Of a stretch of DNA of 64,000 nucleotides, positions 8,827 through 16,149 are shown one piece after another. The notes beneath the pieces are model-generated. The model saw only the letters and a list, made by a program, of their open reading frames with translations, was not told where the DNA came from and did no database searches. Positions within the stretch are counted from its first letter, which is position 1; each line of letters starts with the position of its first letter. A program made the translations under genes and the position numbers. The stretch is taken from positions 6,758,001 through 6,822,000 of the forward strand of contig NZ_CP109596.1 in the NCBI RefSeq assembly GCF_036327755.1. The letters run 5' to 3'. The DNA is from Nocardia sp. NBC_01503. GTDB taxonomy: Bacteria > Actinomycetota > Actinomycetes > Mycobacteriales > Mycobacteriaceae.

Positions 8827-8869
8827 TTGACGAGTGGGCATGTGCCCACTAGAGTGGGCACATGCCCAC
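8827..8869 (+). promoter_or_regulatory. Leaderless promoter overlaid by a pair of palindromic operators
   Basis: TTGACG (8827-8832), a 17-bp spacer, TAGAGT (8850-8855), then 6 nt to the ATG at 8862. GTGGGCATGTGCCCACT (8834-8850) and AGTGGGCACATGCCCAC (8853-8869) are each nearly self-complementary and are perfect reverse complements of each other across a 2-bp AG. They cover the spacer, the -10 and the start codon, so repressor binding would block both promoter and leaderless initiation. Confidence 0.75.
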
Positions 8870-9680
8870 AATACCGTATGAACCGGCAGATCACCCCAGG
8901 CCGGAGCCGCATTCGCACCGCCAGGTCGCCGAATCATTCGGCGTGGACGCCGGTCGGTACGACCGGACCAGACCGCATTACCCCGAGGCCATGGTGGCGC
9001 GCATCGTGAACGAGAGTCCCGGGCGCGAGATGCTCGATATCGGTTGCGGCACAGGCATAGAGGCACGGCAATTTCTGGCGGCGGGATGCACGATCCTGGG
9101 CGTCGAACCCGATGCGCGCATGGCGGAGTTCGCCCGCACAACGGGGGTGACGGTCGAACCGGGCCTGTTCGAAAGCTGGGATCCGGCCGGTCGGCAATTC
9201 GATGCGGTCATCTCCGGGCAAGCGTGGCACTGGGTCGATCCGGTGGCCGGAGCCGAGAAGGCCGCGGCGGTCCTGCGGCCGCACGGCAGGTTCGCCGCCT
9301 TCTGGAATGCCGCCGAACCGCCCGCCGAGATCACCGAGGCGTTCATTACGGCGTTCCGGCGCGCACTACCCGACTCGCCGTTCGATGTCGCGGCAATGCG
9401 GTTGGGCCGCAAGGGATATCCGGCGTTGACAGATCGGGCGATCGACGGCATTCGCAAGTCGGGCCTGTTCGCGGAGCCGGAACTATGGAGATTCGACTGG
9501 GAGCGGTCCTACACCCGGGCCGAATGGTTGGATGTCCTACCCACTCAGGGCGCGCTCACCCGACTCACAGCGGAGCCGCTCGCCGATGTCCTGAACGAGG
9601 TCGGCGAGGCGATCGACGCACTCGGCGGCAGCTTCACCGTGCGGTACGCGGCCGTTGTCGTCACCGCGACCCGCGACTGA
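8862..9680 (+). CDS. Class I SAM-dependent methyltransferase
   Basis: Methyltransferase domain protein, 272 residues. The N-terminal QVAESFGVDAGRYDRTRPHY leads to motif I EMLDIGCGTGIEARQF and then GVEPDARMAEFAR (motif II) and AVISGQAWHWVDPVAGAEKA, the arrangement of the UbiE/methyltransferase-11 group. Substrate is unknown. The ATG lies inside a palindrome and exactly 6 nt after a -10 box, so translation is probably leaderless. Expression is probably controlled by the divergent TetR gene. Confidence 0.87.
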   Translation: MPTIPYEPADHPRPEPHSHRQVAESFGVDAGRYDRTRPHYPEAMVARIVNESPGREMLDIGCGTGIEARQFLAAGCTILGVEPDARMAEFARTTGVTVEPGLFESWDPAGRQFDAVISGQAWHWVDPVAGAEKAAAVLRPHGRFAAFWNAAEPPAEITEAFITAFRRALPDSPFDVAAMRLGRKGYPALTDRAIDGIRKSGLFAEPELWRFDWERSYTRAEWLDVLPTQGALTRLTAEPLADVLNEVGEAIDALGGSFTVRYAAVVVTATRD

Positions 9681-9703
9681 GAGTCGCTTGAACTCGTACG
9701 CGC

Positions 9704-10153
9704 CTAATCGCTTTCGAAGCCGTGGGCCTGGGCGACCAGATCGTAGAAGGCCCAGACACCGCCGGTGTGATACGAGTCCGGATGCTCCGAGCCGCCCGTG
9801 AAGGGATAGGGGGTCGCGATATAGACCTCGCCGTCATTGAGCGGCCCGAGGCGGCGGCGAATGGCCGCAACGTGTTGGGGTTGAAGGATGTAGGTGATGA
9901 AGTCGGGGTCGAACAGCACTCGATCCACGAAAGCGGAGATATCGCTGAAGACGCCGTAGTCCTTGGTGCCGGGGAAGTACGGGTCCAGGACGCCGTATTC
10001 GCCGGTGCGAGTACTCATGAGAAAGGCGTGCCCGAGGTCGGTGTAGCCGACGACACGGTCGAACCGGGGGAACTGAGGTGCCCAGGCCGGCATCACCTGA
10101 TCCAGGTGATGCGGTCCGACGAGTTTGAAGTGCACGCTGGTCACTGGCTTCAT
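9704..10153 (-). CDS. T6SS immunity protein Tdi1-like (DUF1851) protein
   Basis: Protein of 149 residues from the ATG at 10153; two earlier in-frame starts (10174, 10189) are possible. DUF1851-type features are visible: VGYTDLGHAFLMSTRTGEYG, LDPYFPGTKDYGVFSDISAF, a middle VDRVLFDPDFITYILQPQHV and the C-terminal RRRLGPLNDGEVYIATPYPF followed by VWAFYDLVAQAHG. The family is named for an immunity protein of type VI secretion, but actinobacterial members are stand-alone and of unknown function. No effector gene is adjacent. It is convergent with the methyltransferase. Confidence 0.65.
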   Translation of the reverse strand: MKPVTSVHFKLVGPHHLDQVMPAWAPQFPRFDRVVGYTDLGHAFLMSTRTGEYGVLDPYFPGTKDYGVFSDISAFVDRVLFDPDFITYILQPQHVAAIRRRLGPLNDGEVYIATPYPFTGGSEHPDSYHTGGVWAFYDLVAQAHGFESD

Positions 10154-10229
10154 CCAACCAGAGGGGTCGCGCATCACCGCGGGTGGCATCCCCGAGCCGT
10201 GCTGCCGAGAACTCCGCAGTGGATTCGGG

Positions 10230-10874
10230 TCACTCGGCTTCGTGGGCGGCTTCGTAGTCTGCTTCGAAGTGGCGCTCGCGACGGCTTTCGCGCACCTTCC
10301 AGACGATCAGTCCGATAATGATCACGACGGCGACACCGATGGCGATATCGCGGCCGACGGTTTTGGCGACCCGCTCGTAGGAGTTGCCCGCGACGAAGCC
10401 CAGGACCACGAAGGTTGCGCCCCAGACGATTCCACCGAAGGCATTGAAGGCCAGAAAGCGGCGGTAGGGCATTTTCGAGGTGCCCGCCAGGGCGGGCATC
10501 ATGGCGCGGAAGAAGGCGGTGAAGCGCCCGAAGAAGACCGCCCACCCGCCGCGCTTGGCCAGGAAGTCCTGCGCCTGCTCGACCCGGCCGCGATGCTTGT
10601 CGAGCATCCGAACGCCGAGAAGTCGCGGTCCGACCTTCTTGCCGACCTCGTATCCGACACTGTCGCCGACGATCGCGGCGATCACCACCAGCAGGATCAT
10701 CGCCCAAAGCTGGACGTGCCCTTGACTTGCCGCGACCCCGCCGAGCACCGCCGCCGTCTCACCGGGCACCACGAAGCCGACGAAGATGGCGTCCTCCACG
10801 AACACCAGCGCGGTGACAATGACGTAGATCCACACCGGCGCGATGTCCAGGATCCGGTGCAGCAGCGAGTTCAT
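10230..10874 (-). CDS. DedA family membrane protein
   Basis: Polytopic inner-membrane protein of 214 residues. DedA/SNARE-associated motifs are clear: ALVFVEDAIFVGFVVPGETA near the N-terminus, AAIVGDSVGYEVGKKVG in the middle, and FFGRFTAFFRAMMPALAGTS with its conserved arginines, then FLAFNAFGGIVWGATFVVLG. The family acts in membrane homeostasis and phospholipid or carrier-lipid flipping. The start at 10874 overlaps the stop of an upstream small reading frame (ATGA), suggesting translational coupling. The ORF extends upstream but the extension is non-conserved. Confidence 0.9.
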   Translation of the reverse strand: MNSLLHRILDIAPVWIYVIVTALVFVEDAIFVGFVVPGETAAVLGGVAASQGHVQLWAMILLVVIAAIVGDSVGYEVGKKVGPRLLGVRMLDKHRGRVEQAQDFLAKRGGWAVFFGRFTAFFRAMMPALAGTSKMPYRRFLAFNAFGGIVWGATFVVLGFVAGNSYERVAKTVGRDIAIGVAVVIIIGLIVWKVRESRRERHFEADYEAAHEAE

Positions 10875-11167
10875 GCCCGCCACGCTACCCAGTCCGCACC
10901 GCGGGCCGGACACCGAATGCCCTCGGCCGCAATGGGACAGCGAGGTCGAACCGTGCGGGCAGCGCGCTCCTCGACCGGCAATCGCACGGCGAGCACCGCA
11001 CCGAGCGGACCCGGAAACCACCGTTCGAGCTCCTCGCGCCGCAATTCGACGAGCTTCACGCGATCCCGGATTACTCGAGCGGCGCCGATTACGTCATCGA
11101 CGACGAAGCGATCAAACGGTGTGAAACTCGCCGGAATAGGCCTTGCTTGGAGTGCACTCCAGCTCAT
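10871..11167 (-). CDS. Small uncharacterised ORF coupled to the DedA gene
   Basis: Up to 98 codons, ending in TGA that overlaps the DedA ATG by 4 bp. Codon third positions are GC-rich in this frame, as expected of a real gene here. No family is recognised; the central part is charged and helical (VIRDRVKLVELRREELERWF). The ATG at 11167 would place the N-terminus inside a MerR-type palindrome, so a downstream GTG (about 11059, giving about 62 residues) may be the true start. It could also be the tail of a decayed regulator. Confidence 0.4.
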   Translation of the reverse strand: MSWSALQARPIPASFTPFDRFVVDDVIGAARVIRDRVKLVELRREELERWFPGPLGAVLAVRLPVEERAARTVRPRCPIAAEGIRCPARGADWVAWRA

Positions 11168-11173
11168 TACGGT
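11143..11173 (+). promoter_or_regulatory. MerR-type promoter with 19-bp spacer and central palindrome
   Basis: -35 TTGCTT (11143-11148), a 19-bp spacer containing the perfect palindrome TGGAGTGCACTCCA (11148-11161), and -10 TACGGT (11168-11173), 6 nt before the SDR ATG at 11180. An overlong spacer with a dyad is the signature of MerR-family activation. No merR gene lies next to it. Confidence 0.7.
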
Positions 11174-11179
11174 GATCGT

Positions 11180-11998
11180 ATGAGCAAAGTTTGGTTCATC
11201 ACCGGAGTCTCACGAGGATTCGGCCGGGAATGGGCGCTCGCGGCCCTGGAGCGCGGCGACAGCGTCGCGGGCACCGCGCGAGATCTGAGCACCCTCGACG
11301 ATCTGGTCGCCAAGTATCCCGACACCTTCCAGGCGATCCGATTGGACGTCACCGACCGCGACGGCGATTTCGCGGCAGTCCAGCAGACCGCGGAACGCTT
11401 CGGCCGACTCGATGTGGTGGTCAACAATGCGGGCTTCGGCCAATTCGGCATGATCGAGGAGCTCAGCGAGCAGGAGCTGCGCGCCCAGTTCGAAACCAAT
11501 GTCTTCGGTGCGCTTTGGATCACCCAGGCCGCTCTTCCCATTCTGCGCGCCCAGGGGAGTGGCCACATCCTGCAGGTCTCCAGCATCGGCGGCATCTCCG
11601 CCTTCCAAAACCTCGGCGCCTACCACGCCTCCAAGTGGGCTCTGGAAGGCTTCTCCCAATCCCTGGCCCAAGAGGTGGCCCCCTTCGGCATCCACGTAAC
11701 CCTCATCGAGCCGGGCGGTTTCGGCACCGACTGGGCTGGCCCGTCGTCCAAACACGCCACCCCTCTCGAGGCCTACGACCCGGCTCGCGAGGCCCGCTCG
11801 CGCCAACGCGCCGCCAATCGGAGCGGCGACCCCACCGCGACCCGGGACGCGATCCTGACGGTGGTGGACGCCGAGAATCCGCCGCTGCGCATGTTCCTCG
11901 GCGAGATCCCCCTGCGGATCGCCACCGCCGATTACGAATCCCGCCTCGCCCTGTGGCGCGAATGGCAGCCCGTCGCCGCTGCCGCCCAAGGCAATTGA
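11180..11998 (+). CDS. Short-chain dehydrogenase/reductase
   Basis: Classical-type SDR, 272 residues. NAD(P) motif FITGVSRGFGREWALAALE, NNAG motif VVVNNAGFGQFGMIEELSEQ, catalytic serine in ILQVSSIGGISAFQN and active-site YHASKWALEGFSQSLAQEV (YxxxK intact). Substrate unknown. The start at 11180 directly follows a MerR-type promoter and has no Shine-Dalgarno sequence, so the transcript is probably leaderless; an ATG 11 codons upstream lies within the promoter and was rejected. Confidence 0.9.
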   Translation: MSKVWFITGVSRGFGREWALAALERGDSVAGTARDLSTLDDLVAKYPDTFQAIRLDVTDRDGDFAAVQQTAERFGRLDVVVNNAGFGQFGMIEELSEQELRAQFETNVFGALWITQAALPILRAQGSGHILQVSSIGGISAFQNLGAYHASKWALEGFSQSLAQEVAPFGIHVTLIEPGGFGTDWAGPSSKHATPLEAYDPAREARSRQRAANRSGDPTATRDAILTVVDAENPPLRMFLGEIPLRIATADYESRLALWREWQPVAAAAQGN

Positions 11999-12742
11999 CT
12001 ACCGCGGTGCGACCCTGACCCTGGTTCCCTGATCCTCGCGAGGGCCGGGCAGGGTCGCACCGAAGCCCTTCAGCTCACGTGCGGTGTGACCATCCTCGAA
12101 ATGCGAACCACCCGGACCGTAGCGGCCGATCACGCGATGGTCGGCATCCCAGAGAAGTCCTCGAAGGGGCAGGCCGAATCGGGTGGCGAATTCCGCGGTG
12201 TCGAAGGGGGTCACGAGTTCGATTTCGTGGCGGCGGGCGATATGGGAGGCGTAGGACTGTAGAGCGGTTGCGAAAGCATTTGCGGCACTGATCGTCTCGA
12301 CCACCGCGGACCAGGTGTCGCAGCGGGGGCAGTGCCAGGCCGCGCGGTCGCAACCGCCGGTCACGCCGATCTCGGGTATCTCGCCGCCGGTGCGGCTGCC
12401 GAGGGAGATCGGGGTGGAGTCCCGGGCCGCCCAGACCATGTCGCGCCAGGCGGCGAGTACGTCGAATCCGTTGGGGGACGGCGGTTCCGGTGCCGACGGA
12501 CCCACGAACATGGCGCCCGGGCACAGGACTCGACTGGTGTCCCGCGCGTAGCGATAGCCCTCGTCGAAGGTGTGCACCAGACGCATCTGTTCCATGCGTT
12601 CGGTGATCGGCAGGCCGTGCCAGTCGCGGCCGCAGTGGGGGCACAGCTCACGGGGCGCGTGATACCAGGACCGGGATTCGTACGCGGCGAGTTGGTCGCC
12701 CACCAGGCGATCGATGCGGTCGACGATTTCGCGGTCGATCAT
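11999..12742 (-). CDS. Hypothetical protein with two CxxC zinc-ribbon-like pairs
   Basis: Protein of 247 residues of unknown function. Two cysteine pairs, ELCPHCGRDWHGLPIT (about residue 33) and AWHCPRCDTWSAVV (about 135), could bind zinc. The C-terminal part (TRFGLPLRGLLWDADHRVIG) resembles nothing I can name. The ATG at 12742 lies 7 nt downstream of TATCCT, suggesting a leaderless transcript; the reading frame extends further upstream without conservation. It overlaps nothing and is convergent with the preceding SDR. Confidence 0.7.
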   Translation of the reverse strand: MIDREIVDRIDRLVGDQLAAYESRSWYHAPRELCPHCGRDWHGLPITERMEQMRLVHTFDEGYRYARDTSRVLCPGAMFVGPSAPEPPSPNGFDVLAAWRDMVWAARDSTPISLGSRTGGEIPEIGVTGGCDRAAWHCPRCDTWSAVVETISAANAFATALQSYASHIARRHEIELVTPFDTAEFATRFGLPLRGLLWDADHRVIGRYGPGGSHFEDGHTARELKGFGATLPGPREDQGTRVRVAPR

Positions 12743-12806
12743 GATCGCGAGGATAGCCGGTGTGGGTGATTTGTCCGCAGAGGCGGACCGGGTAGCCAGG
12801 TGCGGA

Positions 12807-13001
12807 TCAGGTACGAGTACGGCCGCGCCAACCCCAGAACACATTGACCAGACCGGCGACGAAGACTATCGGGCCGATGATCGACCAGGTGACGGTATTG
12901 CTCATCGCGCTACCGGAGATGACGCCGAAACCCTGGAGCGACCAGAGCAATCCGAGCAGAGCGAAGATGACGCCGAGCGCGACACGGATGGGGCTGCGCA
13001 T
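12807..13001 (-). CDS. Small two-TM membrane protein
   Basis: A 64-residue protein beginning MRSPIRVALGVIFALLGLLW, with a second hydrophobic segment WSIIGPIVFVAGLVNVFWGW and a basic C-terminus. I chose the ATG at 13001 because AAAGG lies 8 nt upstream; the frame extends 7 codons more. Function unknown; such two-TM proteins are common beside actinobacterial membrane genes. Confidence 0.7.
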   Translation of the reverse strand: MRSPIRVALGVIFALLGLLWSLQGFGVISGSAMSNTVTWSIIGPIVFVAGLVNVFWGWRGRTRT

Positions 13002-13086
13002 AGCGGGGCCTTTCGTTGACACCGCCGGCGGGCGGCTCCCGATTCAACAGTAACCGCCTCGGGTGGGCGGGCAACCGAACGCGGTG

Positions 13087-13098
13087 GATAGTGGAGTC
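13087..13098 (+). promoter_or_regulatory. Leaderless -10 element of the molybdopterin oxidoreductase gene
   Basis: GATAGT at 13087-13092 is followed by 6 nt and the GTG at 13099, matching the -10/TSS/start spacing seen elsewhere in the window. It favours the GTG at 13099 over the in-frame GTGs at 13063 and 13084. Confidence 0.5.
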
Positions 13099-13833
13099 GT
13101 GCCCATCGACAAGACTTCCGAGTCGCAGGATTCGGGCGCGCCCGTCGGGCGACGGGTGGTGCTCGGGTTGCTCGCCGCCGGAGCGGCGGGGGTACTGGGC
13201 GGGGCGTCACTGCAACGCGGGCTGGCGGCGGTACTCGGGCCGATCGGGAATCACGATCCGACCGGCCTGGTCGGACTGCTGCCGGTGGGAAACACCTTCC
13301 GCTTCTACTCGGTCACCCGTGGTGCGCCACGACGCGATGCGAGTAACTATCGGCTCGACATCACCGGTCTGGTAACCACCCCGCGCAGTCATACGCTGCC
13401 CGAGCTGCAAGCCATGCCGCAGACGACCTTCGTCCGCGACTTCCAATGCGTCACCGGCTGGCGCGTGCCCGAAGTGCGTTGGAGCGGAGTCCGATTGGCG
13501 GACCTGCTCGACGGCGCGGGAGTCGACAAGACCGCGACCGCGGTGCGATTCACCTCCTTCGACGGCACCTATACCGAAAGCCTCACCCTCGACCAGGCCC
13601 GCCGCGATGACGTCATCGTCGCCCTCGAGATGATCGACGGCCCGGTCACCCATGACCACGGCGGCCCGGTGCGGCTCTACGTCGCGCCCATGTACGGGTA
13701 CAAGAGCTGTAAATGGCTCTCCGGAATCGAACTCACCCGCGAGGTGGTCCCCGGCTATTGGGAGCACCGGGGCTACTCCGTCGACGGCTGGGTCGGTGCG
13801 TCGAATGGACGTGATGATGACCCGACCGGCTGA
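13099..13833 (+). CDS. Molybdopterin-dependent oxidoreductase (sulfite oxidase fold)
   Basis: 244 residues from the GTG at 13099. An N-terminal twin-arginine-like leader (GRRVVLGLLAAGAAGVLGGA) indicates export or membrane anchoring. The oxidoreductase molybdopterin-binding domain contains TFVRDFQCVTGWRVPEVRWS, whose cysteine is the molybdenum ligand, and RLYVAPMYGYKSCKWLSGIE near the end. Probably a periplasmic-side reductase or oxidase comparable to MsrP/YedY. It overlaps the following cytochrome b gene, which likely serves as its membrane electron partner. Substrate is not evident. Confidence 0.88.
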   Translation: MPIDKTSESQDSGAPVGRRVVLGLLAAGAAGVLGGASLQRGLAAVLGPIGNHDPTGLVGLLPVGNTFRFYSVTRGAPRRDASNYRLDITGLVTTPRSHTLPELQAMPQTTFVRDFQCVTGWRVPEVRWSGVRLADLLDGAGVDKTATAVRFTSFDGTYTESLTLDQARRDDVIVALEMIDGPVTHDHGGPVRLYVAPMYGYKSCKWLSGIELTREVVPGYWEHRGYSVDGWVGASNGRDDDPTG

Positions 13834-14437
13834 TCTGCACCGCTTCGCGCGGGCCGAACGATGGGTGCACTGGCTGATCGCCGTCCTCGTGCTCATCTGC
13901 GTAGCAACCGCCGCGATCCTCTACAACGGATCGCTGGCGGTCCTGGTCGGCAATCGGCACGCTGTCGAAATCGTGCACGTCTATTCGGGTTTCGCGCTTC
14001 CGGTGCCGCTGGTGCTCGGCCTCGCCTCCCGCGCCTACCGAGCGGATCTGTCCCGGCTGAATCGGTTCACCCGCGCCGATTGGCTGTGGTTCCGCTCCAA
14101 AACCCGTCGCCTGGCGGGCATGGACGTCGGCAAGTTCAATGCCGGACAGAAGCTCAACGCCGCGCTCAGCGCCGGATCGATCCTGGTTCTGTTCGGCACC
14201 GGCACCATCATGTTCTTCCCCGACTGGACCCGCCTGGCCTGGCGCACCGGCGCCACCCTCATGCACGACTGGTTCGCGCTCGCCTTCGGCATTCTCGTGG
14301 TCGGCCATCTCATGTACGCGCTACGCGATCGAGAAGCCATGCGCGGCATGCTCACCGGCGATGTCGCCAAAACCTGGGCGGCCGACGAACACGAACTCTG
14401 GGCGGCCCAGCAGGAAACCACCGACGAGTCCAGCTGA
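13805..14437 (+). CDS. Cytochrome b/b6 domain membrane protein
   Basis: Four-helix haem-b membrane subunit of about 210 residues. Histidines suited to haem ligation sit in ERWVHWLIAVLVLI, NRHAVEIVHVYSGFAL and MHDWFALAFGILVVGHLMYA. The arrangement resembles cytochrome b561/formate-dehydrogenase-gamma proteins. The start at 13805 overlaps the upstream molybdopterin gene by 29 bp; ATGs at 13814 and 13817 are alternatives. The overlap implies translational coupling and a two-subunit electron-transfer complex between quinone pool and molybdoenzyme. Confidence 0.85.
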   Translation: MDVMMTRPADLHRFARAERWVHWLIAVLVLICVATAAILYNGSLAVLVGNRHAVEIVHVYSGFALPVPLVLGLASRAYRADLSRLNRFTRADWLWFRSKTRRLAGMDVGKFNAGQKLNAALSAGSILVLFGTGTIMFFPDWTRLAWRTGATLMHDWFALAFGILVVGHLMYALRDREAMRGMLTGDVAKTWAADEHELWAAQQETTDESS

Positions 14438-14547
14438 GCCTCGGTCAACGGGAACTCCGCCCGCCGTGGCGCTCGGCACGGTTACCTTCGGAGCAGCCCC
14501 ACCGTTCGGCGGGGCCGATTTCGTGAGCGGTGTCGAAAGGTGCGGGC

Positions 14548-15732
14548 ATGTCGCACAAGGTTGTTCAACGGGTAGAGGAGCTCGCCGCGCAACTCGCGGC
14601 GCACGCCGACGAGACCGAGCGGGCGGGCAAACTCTCGGAGAAGAGCGTCGAGCTGGTGCGCGACGCCGGGGTCATGCGAATGCTGCAACCCACCGATTTC
14701 GGCGGATACGCCGCGCACCCCAGGGATTTCGCCGAGGCGGTGATGGCGGTCGCGGCCGCCTGCGGTTCCACCGGCTGGGTGTGCGGGGTCGGCGGCGTGC
14801 ACCCGTGGGAGATGGCGCTGATGGATCGCCGTCTGCAGGAAGAGGTTTGGGGCCAGGATCCGGACACCTGGATCGCGTCACCGTACGCACCGCAGGGTGT
14901 GGCCACCCCCATCGACGGCGGATACATTCTGCGCGGCCGCTGGAGTTTCTCCTCCGGTACCGATCACTGCGACTGGATCTTCCTGGGCGCCATGATCGGC
15001 AACCCGGACGGTACGCCGATGATGCCGCCGCGCACCCTGCACGTGGTGCTGCCGCGCGCGGATTACACGATCGTGGACGACTCCTGGGATGTCATCGGGC
15101 TGTGCGGGACCGGCAGCAAGGATGTCATGGTCGACGGCGCGTTCATTCCGGAGTACCGGACCATCGATTCCGAGGAGGTGGCCTCGGGCACCATCGCCGC
15201 CGATCGCGCCGGGCGCACCGAGACCGTGTACCGCCTGCCGTTCTGGGCCATGTTCCCGCTCGGCATCACCGCCGCGGTGATCGGTATCGCCGAGGGCGCG
15301 CTCGCCGCGCACCTAGACTATCAACGCAATCGCATCACGGCCATGGGCACCGCCATCAAGGACGATCCGTACGTGCTCTACGCGATCTCCGAGGCCGCCT
15401 CCGAGATCGCGGCCTCCCGTTCACAGCTGCTCGACGGCATCAGCCGCCTCTACGATCTCGCCGACGCGGGCAAGCCCATCGCCTTCGAGGATCGTTCGGT
15501 GGTGCGCCGCAATCAGGTGCGCTGCGCCTGGCGCGCGGTCTCGGCGGTGGATGAGATCTTCGCCCGCTCCGGCGGCAACGCGGTACGCAAGAACAATGCG
15601 CTGCAACGCTTCTGGCGGGACGCGCATGTCGGGTTGCAGCACGCCATCCACATCCCGGGCTCGATCTACCACTCGGACGCGCTCACCTCGATGGGTGTGG
15701 AGCCGCAGGGCATGCTCCGCGCCCTCATCTGA
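14548..15732 (+). CDS. Flavin-dependent monooxygenase, acyl-CoA dehydrogenase fold (HsaA-like)
   Basis: Acyl-CoA dehydrogenase-fold protein of 394 residues from the ATG at 14548 (GAAAGG upstream). Segments RMLQPTDFGGYAAHPRDFAE, AAACGSTGWVCGVGGVHPWE, WSFSSGTDHCDWIFLGAM, GLCGTGSKDVMVDGAFIPEY and the end SDALTSMGVEPQGMLRALI closely follow the group D flavin monooxygenases that include HsaA (3-HSA hydroxylase of cholesterol catabolism). Such enzymes need a separate flavin reductase, which is not adjacent. No other steroid genes are nearby, so the aromatic substrate is open. Confidence 0.85.
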   Translation: MSHKVVQRVEELAAQLAAHADETERAGKLSEKSVELVRDAGVMRMLQPTDFGGYAAHPRDFAEAVMAVAAACGSTGWVCGVGGVHPWEMALMDRRLQEEVWGQDPDTWIASPYAPQGVATPIDGGYILRGRWSFSSGTDHCDWIFLGAMIGNPDGTPMMPPRTLHVVLPRADYTIVDDSWDVIGLCGTGSKDVMVDGAFIPEYRTIDSEEVASGTIAADRAGRTETVYRLPFWAMFPLGITAAVIGIAEGALAAHLDYQRNRITAMGTAIKDDPYVLYAISEAASEIAASRSQLLDGISRLYDLADAGKPIAFEDRSVVRRNQVRCAWRAVSAVDEIFARSGGNAVRKNNALQRFWRDAHVGLQHAIHIPGSIYHSDALTSMGVEPQGMLRALI

Positions 15733-15755
15733 AACGCGACTTCCCGCGGAGACAG

Positions 15756-15788
15756 CGAAGGCCCCCGGTTATCAACCGGGGGCCTTCG
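15756..15788. terminator. Intrinsic terminator hairpin after the HsaA-like gene
   Basis: Perfect 15-bp stem CGAAGGCCCCCGGTT (15756-15770) / AACCGGGGGCCTTCG (15774-15788) with a 3-nt loop. No long T run follows. Confidence 0.85.
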
Positions 15789-16149
15789 TGGAGTTGCCCC
15801 GCCGTAATCATGGGTTCGATCAGGGTCGAGAGCTGTTCGTATCGATATGGATACCGTCATCGCAGATGCCAGTGACACTGGCGCGTCGCGCGTCGGACGC
15901 GCTGTTCACCGTTGAGACGCAAGGCAGTCGGTAAGCCGGGAAATTCAGCTTGCGACCGGCCGGAACAGCAAAAACGCTCGCACTGCTACCCCGGCATCTA
16001 TGACATGTCAATGACTATTCTTCCGTAGATCGCGCTCGGTATTGTCGAGCGGAATCGCTTCCTCATTGCCAACTGCGCGGTAACTGGCCACAGAAACCGT
16101 TGCGCGCCCATCTCGATCCGAGCTATTTCGTTGATACGAGGAGGAATTG
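15789..16149. other. Intergenic region upstream of the polyketide synthase
   Basis: About 360 bp without a convincing gene. It contains the palindrome TGACATGTCA (16001-16010). A strong GAGGAGG ribosome binding site at 16138-16144 lies 5 nt before the synthase GTG. The promoter is expected here but no clear -35/-10 pair stands out. Confidence 0.5.
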
